From SKKY01 sp965228015 (GTDB taxonomy: Bacteria; Bacillota; Peptococcia; Peptococcales; SKKY01), in contig OZ245787.1 of NCBI GenBank assembly GCA_965228015.1, positions 372,001 through 436,000 of the forward strand: a stretch of 64,000 nt of DNA. The letters run 5' to 3'. The notes under the pieces were generated by a model. That model was not told where the DNA came from. It worked only from the letters and a program-made list of their open reading frames with translations, and did no database searches. Position 1 is the first letter of the stretch. Each line of letters starts with the position of its first letter. The position numbers were made by a program, and so were the translations under genes. Below are positions 27,667 to 37,895 of this stretch, in pieces.

Positions 27667-29202
27667 TTATGGGTAAAAAAACAAAAAAATATTAGAGCAA
27701 CTCCTTATGTTACAATTAAATCGCTAAACCAAATCGCAAAAAAGGAGAAACTCTAATGAATAATATTATACATGAAATTGCAACTAAAATCGGTAAAGAA
27801 ATAGCAGAAAATATGGAAACAACTTTAATTGAGGGAAATAATATATCTAAATTCATTTTAAAAACCAAAAAAATGCTGGATGAAGTTGGGGTTGCAATTA
27901 CAGAAAAAGTACTTGAAACTGTAGATATTTTAGTTAAAAAAGATTGTGCAAGAAAAAGAGACTGGAAAATAAAGGAAACAAAGTCGAAGAAAAGTTTGGC
28001 GACGATATTTGGTGAAGTAACCTATAAAAGAACGTATTATGTTCATAAAATTACCGGTGAATATAAATACTTATCTGATGAAGCTGTTGGTATTGAAGCA
28101 AATGACAGAATGGATATATTGCTAGAATCAATGTTAATAGAAGAAGCAATAGAGACACCATACAGAAAAAGTAGCGAAAAAATATCGAAGAATGTATATC
28201 TTACTAGTCAAACAGTAATGAATTCTATTAGAAAGCTTAAAGATATTTCTAATCATGCAGCACCAGTGAAAAAACTGATTCTCAAGCTAAGATTTTGTAC
28301 ATCGAAGCTGATGAAGATCATGTTTCACTTCAAAGAGGAACATGTGCCGAACCTAGATTAATTTATGTTCACGAAGGTAAGTGAAAGGTAAGTAAAGATA
28401 GATATGAATTAATAAATCCCAGATACTTTAGTGGTCTCTATCAAGATAGTGCTGATTTATGGCTTGAAGTAGCTGATTATATTGATAGCAACTATGAAGA
28501 AGAAACTATCGAAAAGATATATTTATCAGGAGATGGAGCCAACTGGATAAAACAAGGCAAAGAATGGATTAAAGATAGTATCTATGTTTTAGATATATAT
28601 CATTTGTCGAAATATATAAAGAAGGCAACTGCTCATATGAAAGGCACACACCAAATGATGTGGTATTACATAAATACGAAAAGGAAAGATTTCGTAAAAG
28701 ATTTATTCAAAGCAATAATTGAAGAAACAGAATCAGAAACAAAAATAGAAGCAATAAAAGATACTAGAAGTTATGTGTTAAATAATTGGGAAGGTATAAT
28801 GAATCAATATGACCCGGATTATATAGGTTGTAGCACAGAAGGCCATATTAGTCATATATTATCTGCAAGATTAAGTTCAAGGCCTCTAAGCTGGTGCAGA
28901 GAAGGTGTTGATCAAATGTCACGTCTGAGGGCTTTTAAGGCTAATTCAGGTAATGTATATGATTTAGTAAAAGAAAGAAGCAAGAAAAACAGAAACAAGA
29001 ATCATAAAATTAGAAAGCCGTGTTATAAAAAAAGCTACGAACCTAATATCAGATGAGAAATTCGGTAATGTGCCAGTAGTTTTAATTGGCAAGAGAACTT
29101 GGAAAAGAGAATTATTTAAAAGGATAGCGAGTGCGATTTAGCACGTAATACATACAAGGAGTTTTTTTATTCTTTTAAAACCCATAATTAATTGACACGA
29201 TC
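27652..29202 (+). mobile_element. ISLre2-family (UPF0236) insertion sequence, copy 1
   Basis: A 1551-bp element flanked by the 9-bp direct repeat GGTCTTGAA (27643-27651 and 29203-29211), the duplication size expected for ISLre2. The ends are imperfect inverted repeats: GTTAGTGTAAAATAATTATG at the left, GATCGTGTCAATTAATTATG read inward from the right. It interrupts trpA. A second copy lies at 36237-37796 in opposite orientation. Confidence 0.92.
27756..29141 (+). pseudogene. ISLre2-family (UPF0236) transposase, copy 1, disrupted
   Basis: The ATG at 27756 has AAGGAG upstream. The first 180 residues (ATIFGEVTYKRTYYV, SDEAVGIEANDRMD) are intact. A shift in an A6 run near 28270 breaks the frame. 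The continuation YIEADEDHVSLQRG, then YVHEGK, meets a TGA near 28382. After this, LSGDGANWIKQG, DIYHLSKYI and GCSTEGHISHILSARLSSRPLSWC are read in frame. A last shift in the A7 run near 29030 precedes DEKFGNVPVVLIGK. DDE-type residues (DED, DGAN, late Glu) can be picked out. Confidence 0.85.
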
Positions 29203-29238
29203 GGTCTTGAAAAATATATCGCTATTTTTAAAGAATAG
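29203..29238 (+). pseudogene. trpA: Severed 3' end of trpA
   Basis: After the right direct repeat (GGTCTTGAA, residues GLE) the bases encode GLEKYIAIFKE-stop in the trpA frame. This is the original end of trpA before the ISLre2 insertion. Removing the element and one direct repeat restores a continuous gene. Confidence 0.88.
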
Positions 29239-29282
29239 TGCTATAATAAACTGTTGTCAAAAGAAATTAAAAATTTTTAGAG

Positions 29283-30782
29283 GTGAATAAAATTAGAATT
29301 ACAGAATTAAATTGTTCTCCTGAAATTATCAGGGGACTAAATGAAATGGGTTTTGAAGAAACAACACCCATTCAGACCCAAATAATCCCAGTGATTTTAG
29401 AGGGTAAAGATGTTGTTGGACAAGCTCAGACTGGTACAGGAAAGACTGCTGCATTTGCAATTCCTGTTTTAGAAAAAATTAATCCTAAGGACAGAAGCAC
29501 ACAAGCTTTAATATTATGCCCAACGAGAGAATTAGCAATTCAGATTGCTGATGAGTTCGCAAAAATAGGCAAATATAAAGAAAATATAAAAGTTCTTCCT
29601 GTTTTTGGAGGACAGTCTATAGACAGACAAATTTTAAGACTTAAAAAAGGTGTGCAGGTTGTTATAGGAACACCAGGCCGTATTATTGATCACTTAAGAA
29701 GAAGAACTCTTAAAATTAAAGATTTAAAGATGTTCGTTTTAGATGAAGCGGATGAAATGTTAAACATGGGTTTCCGTGAAGACATTGAGATAATTCTTAA
29801 AAGTGCAACTGAAGACAGACAAACATTATTGTTTTCTGCAACTATGCCTAAAGAGATTCTTGCAATTATCAACAAGTTCCAAAAAGATCCTGTTGAGATT
29901 AAAATTACAATAAAAGAATTGTCTACCCCAAATATAAAACAAACATATGTAATGATTCATGAAAAAGACAAGCTTGATGTTCTTGGAAGATTTTTAGATG
30001 CTTACGAGCCAAAAAGATCAATTGTCTTCTGTAACACAAAGAGACAGGTTGATAATATTACCAGTGATCTTCAAAACAGAGGTTATTTAACAGACAAGAT
30101 TCATGGGGATATGACTCAAATGGCCAGACTTGGTGTTATCAGCAAGTTTAAAACCGGAGACATTGAAATTCTGGTTGCAACCGATGTAGCAGCAAGAGGT
30201 TTGGATATTAACGATGTTGAATCAGTGTTTAACTTCGATGTTCCTACTCATGATGAATATTATGTTCACAGAATCGGCAGAACCGGAAGAGCAGGAAAAG
30301 ATGGTTTAGCTGTATCTTTTGTAACTATAAGAGAGTTCTATTTATTAAAAAATATAATGACTTATACAAAGCAAAAGATTGAAAAAATAGGGATTCCTAA
30401 TCTTAAAGATATTGAGTCAATGAAAATTGATGCATTATCAGATAAAATTAAATCTTCTATTGATGAAGGAAATCTTCAGCCGTATATGGCTATTTTGGAT
30501 AATATAATGAGTGATGATCATTCTTCTATTGAAATTGCCGCTGCCTTATTAAAACTTGAATTAGGAAACTTAAATTCAGCTGAGAATAAAAAAGATCCTA
30601 TAAGAGGAGTTTATATTGATGAAAAAAGATATAACAGACCTAAAACCGGTGGATCCGGCAGCAAAAACAGAGGAAGAAGTTATTCTTCAAATTCAGGTTC
30701 TGGAAAACCTTCTTCAGGTAAGCCAAAAGGATCAGGAGACTATAAGTCTAAAAAGAGCCCTTCAAGAAAAAAAGATAACTAA
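29283..30782 (+). CDS. DEAD-box ATP-dependent RNA helicase
   Basis: A 499-residue RNA helicase with all core motifs: Q motif (TPIQTQIIP), motif I AQTGTGKTAA, Ia PTREL, DEAD (VLDEADEML), SAT (FSATMP), and VAARGLDIN and HRIGRTGRAG in the second RecA domain. The C-terminus is a low-complexity tail rich in Gly, Ser, Lys and Arg (from about residue 455), typical of CshA/DeaD-type proteins that act in ribosome assembly and RNA decay. Start is taken as GTG 29283, giving MNKIRITELN. The gene stands alone after the trp region and is intact. Confidence 0.92.
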   Translation: MNKIRITELNCSPEIIRGLNEMGFEETTPIQTQIIPVILEGKDVVGQAQTGTGKTAAFAIPVLEKINPKDRSTQALILCPTRELAIQIADEFAKIGKYKENIKVLPVFGGQSIDRQILRLKKGVQVVIGTPGRIIDHLRRRTLKIKDLKMFVLDEADEMLNMGFREDIEIILKSATEDRQTLLFSATMPKEILAIINKFQKDPVEIKITIKELSTPNIKQTYVMIHEKDKLDVLGRFLDAYEPKRSIVFCNTKRQVDNITSDLQNRGYLTDKIHGDMTQMARLGVISKFKTGDIEILVATDVAARGLDINDVESVFNFDVPTHDEYYVHRIGRTGRAGKDGLAVSFVTIREFYLLKNIMTYTKQKIEKIGIPNLKDIESMKIDALSDKIKSSIDEGNLQPYMAILDNIMSDDHSSIEIAAALLKLELGNLNSAENKKDPIRGVYIDEKRYNRPKTGGSGSKNRGRSYSSNSGSGKPSSGKPKGSGDYKSKKSPSRKKDN

Positions 30783-30791
30783 AATAAAGGT

Positions 30792-31814
30792 GTGAGTATC
30801 ATTTTTTTAAGTGATAATTCTTCAGGCGTACATGAAAATGTATTAAGAAAAATTAATGAAGTAAATCAAGGATTTACCTTCCCTTATGGAAAAGATAAAT
30901 ATACTATTGAAGCAGAGAATTTATTTTCTTTGCTTTTTGGCAAAGAAGTTGATGTATATTTTACTGTAAACGGGACCAGTGCTAATATTACAGGATTAAG
31001 TTCTGTTTTATCCTCTTTTGAGGAAGTTCTTTGTGCAGATACAACCCATATAAATACAGATGAGTGTGGTGCTTTTGAAAAATTTACTGGGGCTAAAATA
31101 TATACAGTAGAAAATGATAATGGCAAAATAACACCGGAACAATTAAGAAAGTTTCTTCACTTTAAAGGTAATGAGCATCATAATCAACCAAAAGTAGTAA
31201 GCATAAGTCAGTGTACTGAAACAGGAACAGTTTATTCTGGGGATGAAATCAAAGCTATTGCAGATTTTGCCTATGACAACGGGATGTTTCTTCATATAGA
31301 TAGAGCAAGAATATCTAATGCAGTTATAGCTGCAGGAATTACTGTTAAAGAAATGCTTACAGATGCAGGTGTGGATTTTGTTTCCTTTAGGGGAACAAAA
31401 AATGGTTTAATGATGGGGGAGGCGGTTGTTTTTCTTAATCCGGAATCATCCCAAAATATGAGGTACATCAGAAAGCAAAGTATGCAGCTTGTATCAAAAA
31501 TGAGGTTTATTTCAGCTCAGTTCCTTGCTTATCTAGAAAATGACCTTTGGCTTGAGAATTCAAAGTCTGCTAATGAAGCAGGTAAGTATTTCAAAGAAAA
31601 ACTTGAAGAAATTCCCGGAATTAGTATTGTTGGTTCAGTTGATGCAAATATTATATTTGCAATATTTTCTCAGCATGTAATAGACAAGCTTCTTACTTTG
31701 GATTATTTTTATGTAATGGATCCATTAGAAAGAAAAGTAAGATTTGTTACTTCCTTTAATACAAGAACAGAGGATATAGATTCTTTTATATTAAAGTTAA
31801 AAGAAACATTATAA
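30792..31814 (+). CDS. Threonine aldolase / beta-eliminating lyase family protein
   Basis: A 340-residue PLP-dependent fold-type I enzyme of the low-specificity L-threonine aldolase group (threonine to glycine and acetaldehyde). TVNGTSANITGLSSVL, THINTDECGAFE, SISQCTETGTVYS, FLHIDRARISNA and FRGTKNGLMMGEAV (with the PLP lysine) are the family landmarks. GTG 30792 has AAAGG just upstream. It follows the helicase by 9 bp and may share its transcript. A terminator-like hairpin follows. Confidence 0.88.
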   Translation: MSIIFLSDNSSGVHENVLRKINEVNQGFTFPYGKDKYTIEAENLFSLLFGKEVDVYFTVNGTSANITGLSSVLSSFEEVLCADTTHINTDECGAFEKFTGAKIYTVENDNGKITPEQLRKFLHFKGNEHHNQPKVVSISQCTETGTVYSGDEIKAIADFAYDNGMFLHIDRARISNAVIAAGITVKEMLTDAGVDFVSFRGTKNGLMMGEAVVFLNPESSQNMRYIRKQSMQLVSKMRFISAQFLAYLENDLWLENSKSANEAGKYFKEKLEEIPGISIVGSVDANIIFAIFSQHVIDKLLTLDYFYVMDPLERKVRFVTSFNTRTEDIDSFILKLKETL

Positions 31815-31838
31815 GAATATATAATTATTAACAGTCAG

Positions 31839-31877
31839 ACCCCTATTATTGCATAACTGTGATTACAGGGGTTTTTT
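31839..31877 (+). terminator. Intrinsic terminator after threonine aldolase
   Basis: A 6-bp stem ACCCCT / AGGGGT with a long loop is followed by T6. Moderate strength. Confidence 0.6.
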
Positions 31878-31915
31878 CTATATGACGAAAGCAGGAGGCA
31901 GAGAGTTGAAAACAA

Positions 31916-33719
31916 AAAAGGAAATTTACCTTTACCTATCCTTATTATTTTTAGTGGCTTTTAAATTTACAGTGTTTAATATTTTTACTGATAACAGAGT
32001 CAATATATTTTTTTAACTTTTATTAGTCTGTTATATTTTGCTTTTGTTTTATATAAACTTATTAAAAAACCACTATTTGATTTTTGCTTTTTATTGTCTT
32101 TTTTCATTTTTAATGTTTTGTGATTTAATAAATTTTAAATACTTTAATACATATACAAGTATTAATTCAGTTGGGAATATATCTCAACTTGGTGTGATTA
32201 AAGATACGATTATTGATCTGATTATTTATGGAGATTTTCTTTTATTAATTGATCTTCCAATAATATTTTGGATTTTTCGGGAAATAAAACCACTGAATTT
32301 TTCTTTTAGTAAAAAAATATATAAGCAAGGTATAAATGTTCTGTCAGGAGTGCTTTTTTAGGAATAGTTATTAACCCTTTTCATTTAGATACAGTAAATA
32401 CGATTCAGAACAGAGAAATCATATCTTACAGAGCCCACGATATTTACTCAAGTTTTGCAAAAAATGAAAAGCCCAAAGATTATTCCCAGCAATTAAAAGA
32501 GATGAAAAATTCACTATCTGTTACAGAGCCTGGGAAATATTTTGGAATTGGAAAGAACAGAAATCTTATTGTAATTCAAGTAGAATCATTGCAGAATTTT
32601 GTTGTTAATAAGAAGTATGGGGATACTGAAATAACTCCAAATTTAAATTACTTAATAAATAATGACAGCTTTTATTTCCCTAATTACTATCAGCAGCTTG
32701 GCCTGGGGAATACCTCGGATGCAGAGTTTATAACAAATAACTCTATTTATCCAACAACGGAAGGGCAGGCATATTCTTTATATCAGAACAATGAATTTTA
32801 TGGCTTACCATGGCAATTAAAGGAGATTGGTTATAAAACCCTGGCTATGCACGGCCATGATAAAAGCTTCTGGAACAGGGATAAAGCTTATTCAGCACAG
32901 GGTTTTGATAAATTTTATGATGAAACTTACCACAAAAATAAAGAATATATTGGATACGGCCTTGGAGACATTGAATTCTTTGAGCAATCTATTCCTGTGT
33001 TTACTAAAATAAATAATCCTTTCTACGCTTTTATGATTACCCTTTCCAGTCACAATCCTTATACGGTTCTGGAAAGATATCATACTTTACCCTTGAATGA
33101 AAAGGACAAAAATACCTATTTTGGGGATTATCTGTATTCAGTGAATTATACGGATAAAGCTATTGGAAGGTTTATAGAAGTTTTAAAAGAAAACAATTTA
33201 TATGATAATTCAATTATAGCGATTTACGGTGATCATTTTGGTCTTGGAGTTAAAGATAAAAGAATAATTGAGCAGGTTGAAAATTTTATAGGAAAAGAAT
33301 ACTATTTTGATGAAATGTTAAAGGTTCCATTAATTATTCATATTTCAGATTCAGAAATAACAGAAACACTAAATATTCCTGGGGGACAGGTAGACTTTAT
33401 GCCTACAATTATGAACTTAATGGGTGAGAAAAACAAAAATCCCTATGTTTTTGGAAGAGACTTACTAAACTCAAAAGAAGGATTTGTTGCATCTCAAACA
33501 TATTTGGTTAAGGGAAGCTTCATTAAAGAAAATATTCTTTTTGAAATGTCCAGAGATGGAAATTTTAAAAACAGCAGGGCAATTGATTTAACAAAAAGAA
33601 AGGAAATAGATGTTTACAGATTTATTGAAGAGTCAGAATTTGCATCAAGTCAGATAAATCTTGCAAACTATATACTAGATAATAATCTAATTAAGAAAGG
33701 GCGGGGAGAAGTTGATTAG
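31916..33719 (+). pseudogene. LTA synthase-family membrane sulfatase-like protein, two frameshifts
   Basis: Lipoteichoic acid synthase-like proteins transfer glycerol phosphate on the outer face of the membrane. TTG 31916 has AGGAGG 7 bp upstream. Hydrophobic segments follow, but a T7 run at 32008-32014 and a T6 run at 32354-32359 are each one T short, splitting the N-terminal membrane part. The extracellular domain is intact: VIQVESLQNF (metal Glu), GNTSDAEFITNN (nucleophile Thr), AMHGHDKSFWNRD and AIYGDHFG (metal Asp/His). Rejoined, it would be about 601 residues, in the normal range. Substrate is not certain; related enzymes also modify other polymers. Confidence 0.82.
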
Positions 33720-34902
33720 GAAGCCTGTACTAGAAAGAATTTATCAGGGAGCTCATATACAAAGATGGAACGACCACATTAGACCTAAAGGTTTTACTGA
33801 GCTGGATAAACAGTCTCAAAAAATGATAATTGCACATACTCTTGGGTCTTATGAAGAGCAGGATAAGAACATTTCCATTGACTGGAGAAAACTGATAGAA
33901 GGGGGTATTTTTGAATATCTTCATCGTATTATTCTTACAGATATAAAACCTCCTGTTTACCATAAACTTATGAACGAGAGAGGAAAAGAGATCAATAAAT
34001 GGGTTTATGGAATTCTTGGAGATGATTTACAAAGTATAAAGGGTGATTTTTTCCAAAAATTCAAGGAATATTTTGATAATCCTTCTTATGCAGTTTTGGA
34101 AAAGAAGATTCTAAAAGCTTCCCATTATCTTTCAACTAATTGGGAGTTTAAAATTATATATCCAATGAATTCCGTTATATATGGAATAGAAGAAACAAAA
34201 AAAGCTATAGAAAATGAACTTGAAGAGCATTATGATCTTGCAGGAGTTCAGAAAATAAAACTTGGGAATAAAACAAGTGATCTTATTGATCTGATAGGAC
34301 AGTTAAGATTTCAGCAAAGATGGGCTCAAAGCCCAAGGGTTCCTGAAACATCTGTAATGGGCCACATGCTTATTGTAGCTATTATGTCATATTTATGTTC
34401 ACTGGAAACAGAAGCTTGTAACCAAAGGTTATGCAATAATTACTTTGCTGCACTTTTTCATGATATACCTGAAGTTCTTACAAGAGATATAATTTCTCCC
34501 GTAAAACGGTCCGTTGATGGGTTGGATGATATTATTAAAGATATTGAAAAAAAACAAATGGATGAAAAATTTTTCCCCTTACTACCTGAAAGCTGGCATG
34601 AAAAAATGCGTTTTTATATAGAAGACGAGTTTGCCGGCAAGATAGTTAAGGATGGTAAAATTAAAAATGTGACCTCGGATGAAATAAACGAGAAATATAA
34701 TTTTGATAAGTATAATCCCGTTGATGGTCAGATAATTAAAGGTTGTGACCACCTTGCCGCTTTCATAGAGGCGCGTATTTCTATATCCCATGGTATTACA
34801 TCTGTACATCTTGATAAAGGCTCTGAAAGCATAGCCCTTGATTATAAAAATAAGAATATAGCTGGTATCGACTTTGGTCAGCTCTTTGATTATTTTAAAT
34901 AA
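33712..34902 (+). CDS. HD-domain hydrolase (YfbR-like)
   Basis: A 396-residue protein with an HD phosphohydrolase domain in its second half: SVMGHMLIVAIMSYLC (first His), ALFHDIPEVLTRDI (HD pair) and GCDHLAAFIEA (last Asp). The N-terminal 200 residues have no motif I recognise. HD proteins of the YfbR type hydrolyse deoxynucleoside monophosphates; the exact substrate here is unknown. TTG 33712 overlaps the stop of the LTA synthase-like gene and has GGGGAGA upstream, so the two are co-translated. Confidence 0.8.
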   Translation: MIRKPVLERIYQGAHIQRWNDHIRPKGFTELDKQSQKMIIAHTLGSYEEQDKNISIDWRKLIEGGIFEYLHRIILTDIKPPVYHKLMNERGKEINKWVYGILGDDLQSIKGDFFQKFKEYFDNPSYAVLEKKILKASHYLSTNWEFKIIYPMNSVIYGIEETKKAIENELEEHYDLAGVQKIKLGNKTSDLIDLIGQLRFQQRWAQSPRVPETSVMGHMLIVAIMSYLCSLETEACNQRLCNNYFAALFHDIPEVLTRDIISPVKRSVDGLDDIIKDIEKKQMDEKFFPLLPESWHEKMRFYIEDEFAGKIVKDGKIKNVTSDEINEKYNFDKYNPVDGQIIKGCDHLAAFIEARISISHGITSVHLDKGSESIALDYKNKNIAGIDFGQLFDYFK

Positions 34903-34910
34903 AAATTTAA

Positions 34911-34942
34911 CAAAAAGTCCCGGATTTTTAGCCGGGACTTTT
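34911..34942. terminator. Bidirectional terminator between convergent HD and CofE-like genes
   Basis: AAAAAGTCCCGG / CCGGGACTTTT stem with a 6-nt loop. T runs lie on both strands, serving the plus-strand HD gene and the minus-strand CofE-like gene. Confidence 0.9.
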
Positions 34943-34957
34943 ATAATTAAAAACTTA

Positions 34958-36147
34958 TTATTTTTTTCAGTTGCAAAATTATCAAAGTATCCTTGAATGA
35001 AAACCATTGGAGTTCCTTTGTCGCCACTTCCTGTAGTAAGGTCACATAAACTTCCGAGAAAGTCGGTTAACTGACGGGGAGTAGTGCCAAGGGAAGAAGC
35101 GTTATTAACCAAATTGTTTTCTTTTGTTCTGATTTTGTTTTTAGCGGCTTCAATAACCTCGCTGCTAGTAAGGTGGTTTAGTTCAGTATCTACAAGATAT
35201 TTTAATTTAATTTCATCAGGGGTTCCGTTAAGTCCCTGAGTAAAACCTGGAGAAACAACGGGATCTGCAAGTTCCCATATTTTTCTAACTGAATCTTTGA
35301 AAGCACCGTCTCCATAAACTAATACTTCAATAGTCTTTCCAGTTTTTGCTTTAATCTCATCTTGTACAGCTTCAACAAATTCCTGAGAGTCCCGAGGGAA
35401 TAGTTTCACTTCATTTTCGCTGGAAAGATTAGAGCCAAGCAAACCATATTCAGGGTTATAGCCTGATCCATTTACAGGAGAGCTAAGAATATCATCAAGG
35501 CCAAAGACTTTATCTGCTCCAGCAGTCTTTAAAAATCTTTTTGTTCTGAAACGATCATGAACACTAGCAACCAGTACATCTTTTGTATAATTAAGAATAG
35601 TTTTTGGATTGTTTGAAAAAATAATTTCAAGATTGTCCCCGCCAATTTCTTTGTATAACTTTACATAGTCTACTCCAGTAAAGGGGCGGGAGACTTCCTC
35701 GCCAAATACTTCTCTATATTTTTTCTCATCAAGAACATCAATATAAGGATCGATATTTACCTCATCCATACGATCGATACTCATAAGATGATTTCCAACT
35801 TCATCAGATGGATAGCTTAAAAGAAGATAAACTTTCTTTTTTGCTGCCATAATACCTTTTAATAGTATTGAGAATCTGTTTCTGCTTAATATTGGAAAAA
35901 TCAGTCCAAAATCACCAGGAAATTTATTTTCAATGTCTTTTTTTATTGCATTAATAGATGCATAATTTCCTTGAGCTCTGGCCAGAATAGATTCTGTAAC
36001 CCCCAGAATATCATTATCCTGAATCTGGAATCCTTCACCAGCTGCAGCGTTTAATAAAGAATCAACAACAATTGGAATTAAATTATCACCTTTTTTTATT
36101 ATTGGTGCAATTATTCCTCTTGTTGTGGTACCGACAGTCCTTACCAT
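34958..36147 (-). CDS. Coenzyme F420:glutamate ligase (CofE)-like protein, stop lost by frameshift
   Basis: About 396 residues, opening TVGTTTRGIIAPIIKKGDNL and NDILGVTESILARAQGNY, which match the CofE-type gamma-glutamyl ligase domain. It continues with HLTSSEVIEAAKNKIR and ends TPMVFIQGYFDNFATE. Firmicutes without F420 carry such proteins, with unknown substrate. As printed, the frame runs on to 34582, antisense through the terminator and the HD gene, giving 521 residues. One more A in the A7 run (T7 at 34961-34967 on the plus strand) would give Lys followed by two TAA codons, so the true end is taken as 34958. Confidence 0.75.
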
Positions 36148-36236
36148 TAAAACTCCCTCTAATCAGTATGTATATAACATAAACAATATTTATTATAACT
36201 CAGAGGTATATTCTATGTAACCTGTTTTTTATAAAT

Positions 36237-37796
36237 GATCGTGTCAATTAATTATGGGTTTTAAAAGAATAAAAAACCCCTTGTATGTATTACGTGCTAA
36301 ATCGCACTCGCTATCCTTTTAAACAATTCTCTTTTCCAAGTTCTCTTGCCAATTAAAACTACTGGCACATTACCGAATTTCTCATCTGATATTAGGTTCG
36401 TAGCTTTTTTATAATACGGCTTTCTAATTTTATGATTCTTGTTTCTGTTTTTCTTGCTTCTTTCTTTTACTAAATCATATACATTACCTGAATTAGCCTT
36501 AAAAGCCCTCAGACGTGACATTTGATCAATACCTTCTCTGCACCAGCTTAGAGGCCTTGAACTTAATCTTGCAGATAATATATGACTAATATGGCCTACT
36601 GTGCTACAGCCTATATAATCCGGGTCATATTGATTCATTATACCTTCCCAATTATTTAACACATAACTTCTAGCATCTTTTATTGCTTCTATTTTTTGTT
36701 TCTGATTCTGTTTCTTCAATTATTGCTTTGAATAAATCTTTTACGAAATCTTTCCTTTTCGTATTTATGTAATACCACATCATTTGGTATGCGCCTTTCA
36801 TATGAGCAGTTGCCTTCTTTATATATTTCGACAAATAGTATCTATCTAAAACATAGATACTATCTTTAATCCATTCTTTGCCTTGTTTTATCCAGTTGGC
36901 TCCATCTCCTGATAAATATATCTTTTCGATAGTTTCTTCTTCATAGTTGCTATCAATATAATCAGCTACTTCAAGCCATAAATCAGCACTATCTTGGTAG
37001 AGACCACTAAAGTATCTGGGATTTATTAATTCATATCTATCTTCACTTACCTTTCACTTACCTTCGTGAACATAAATTAATCTAGGTTCGGCACATGTTC
37101 CTCTTTGAAGTGAAACATGATCTTCATCAGCTTCGATGTACAAAATCTTAGCTTGAGAATCAGTTTTTTCACTGGTGCTGCATGATTAGAAATATCTTTA
37201 AGCTTTCTAATAGAATTCATTACTGTTTGACCAGTAAGATACACATTCTTCGATATTTTTTCGCTACTTTTTCTGTATGGTGTCTCTATTGCTTCTTCTA
37301 TTAACATTGATTCTAGCAATATATCCATTCTGTCATTTGCTTCAATACCAACAGCTTCATCAGATAAGTATTTATATTCACCGGTAATTTTATGAACATA
37401 ATACGTTCTTTTATAGGTTACTTCACCAAATATCGTCGCCAAACTTTTCTTCGACTTTGTTTCCTTTATTTTCCAGTCTCTTTTTCTTGCACAATCTTTT
37501 TTAACTAAAATATCTACAGTTTCAAGTACTTTTTCTGTAATTGCAACCCCAACTTCATCCAGCATTTTTTTGGTTTTTAAAATGAATTCAGATATATTAT
37601 TTCCCTCAATTAAAGTTGTTTCCATATTTTCTGCTATTTCTTTACTGATTTTAGTTGCAATTTCATGTATAATATTATTCATTAGAGTTTCTCCTTTTTT
37701 GCGATTTGGTTTAGCGATTTAATTGTAACATAAGGAGTTGCTCTAATATTTTTTTGTTTTTTTACCCATAATTATTTTACACTAACTTTATAAATA
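36237..37796 (-). mobile_element. ISLre2-family (UPF0236) insertion sequence, copy 2
   Basis: A 1560-bp element flanked by the exact 9-bp direct repeat TTTATAAAT (36228-36236 and 37797-37805). The ends match copy 1 in inverted orientation. It lies between the CofE-like gene and the SOS-type promoter of the radical SAM gene, about 24 bp before the operator, and breaks no recognised gene. Confidence 0.93.
36297..37682 (-). pseudogene. ISLre2-family (UPF0236) transposase, copy 2, disrupted
   Basis: Same structure as copy 1, starting at 37682. It shares the frameshift after AAPVKK, the TGA after YVHEGK, and almost all residues. A further frame change lies near 36719. Unlike copy 1 the end (KKATNLISDEKFGNVPVVLIGKR) is in frame, because its A run near 36410 has six bases rather than seven. 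Confidence 0.85.
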
Positions 37797-37819
37797 GTCC
37801 TTTTGAAAATCATAAAAAG

Positions 37820-37859
37820 CGAACAAGTGTTTGTAAGTTTTCTTTGTATGGTGTAAAAT
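37820..37859 (+). promoter_or_regulatory. LexA (SOS) operator over the promoter of the radical SAM repair gene
   Basis: CGAACAAGTGTTTG at 37820-37833 fits the Firmicutes LexA box (CGAACRNRYGTTYG) at every position. The operator overlaps a -35 TTGTAA at 37831-37836, which is followed 17 bp later by the -10 TAAAAT at 37854-37859. A lexA gene with similar boxes is in the same window. The downstream gene is a putative DNA repair enzyme, so SOS control is biologically sensible. Confidence 0.7.
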
Positions 37860-37895
37860 GTTTTTAATAAACCATTATAAAGAAGGTAATTATTT

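Noticed and set aside
29292..29294. ATT as initiation codon of the DEAD-box helicase
   Set aside because: The AGAGG site would be well spaced for it, but the GTG at 29283 gives MNKI, which resembles helicase N-termini in related bacteria, so the ordinary start is kept.
34582..34957. The C-terminal 125 residues of the 521-residue minus-strand frame as a new domain
   Set aside because: This part is antisense to the HD gene and a terminator; it is opened by a one-base shift after the natural end of the CofE-like protein.
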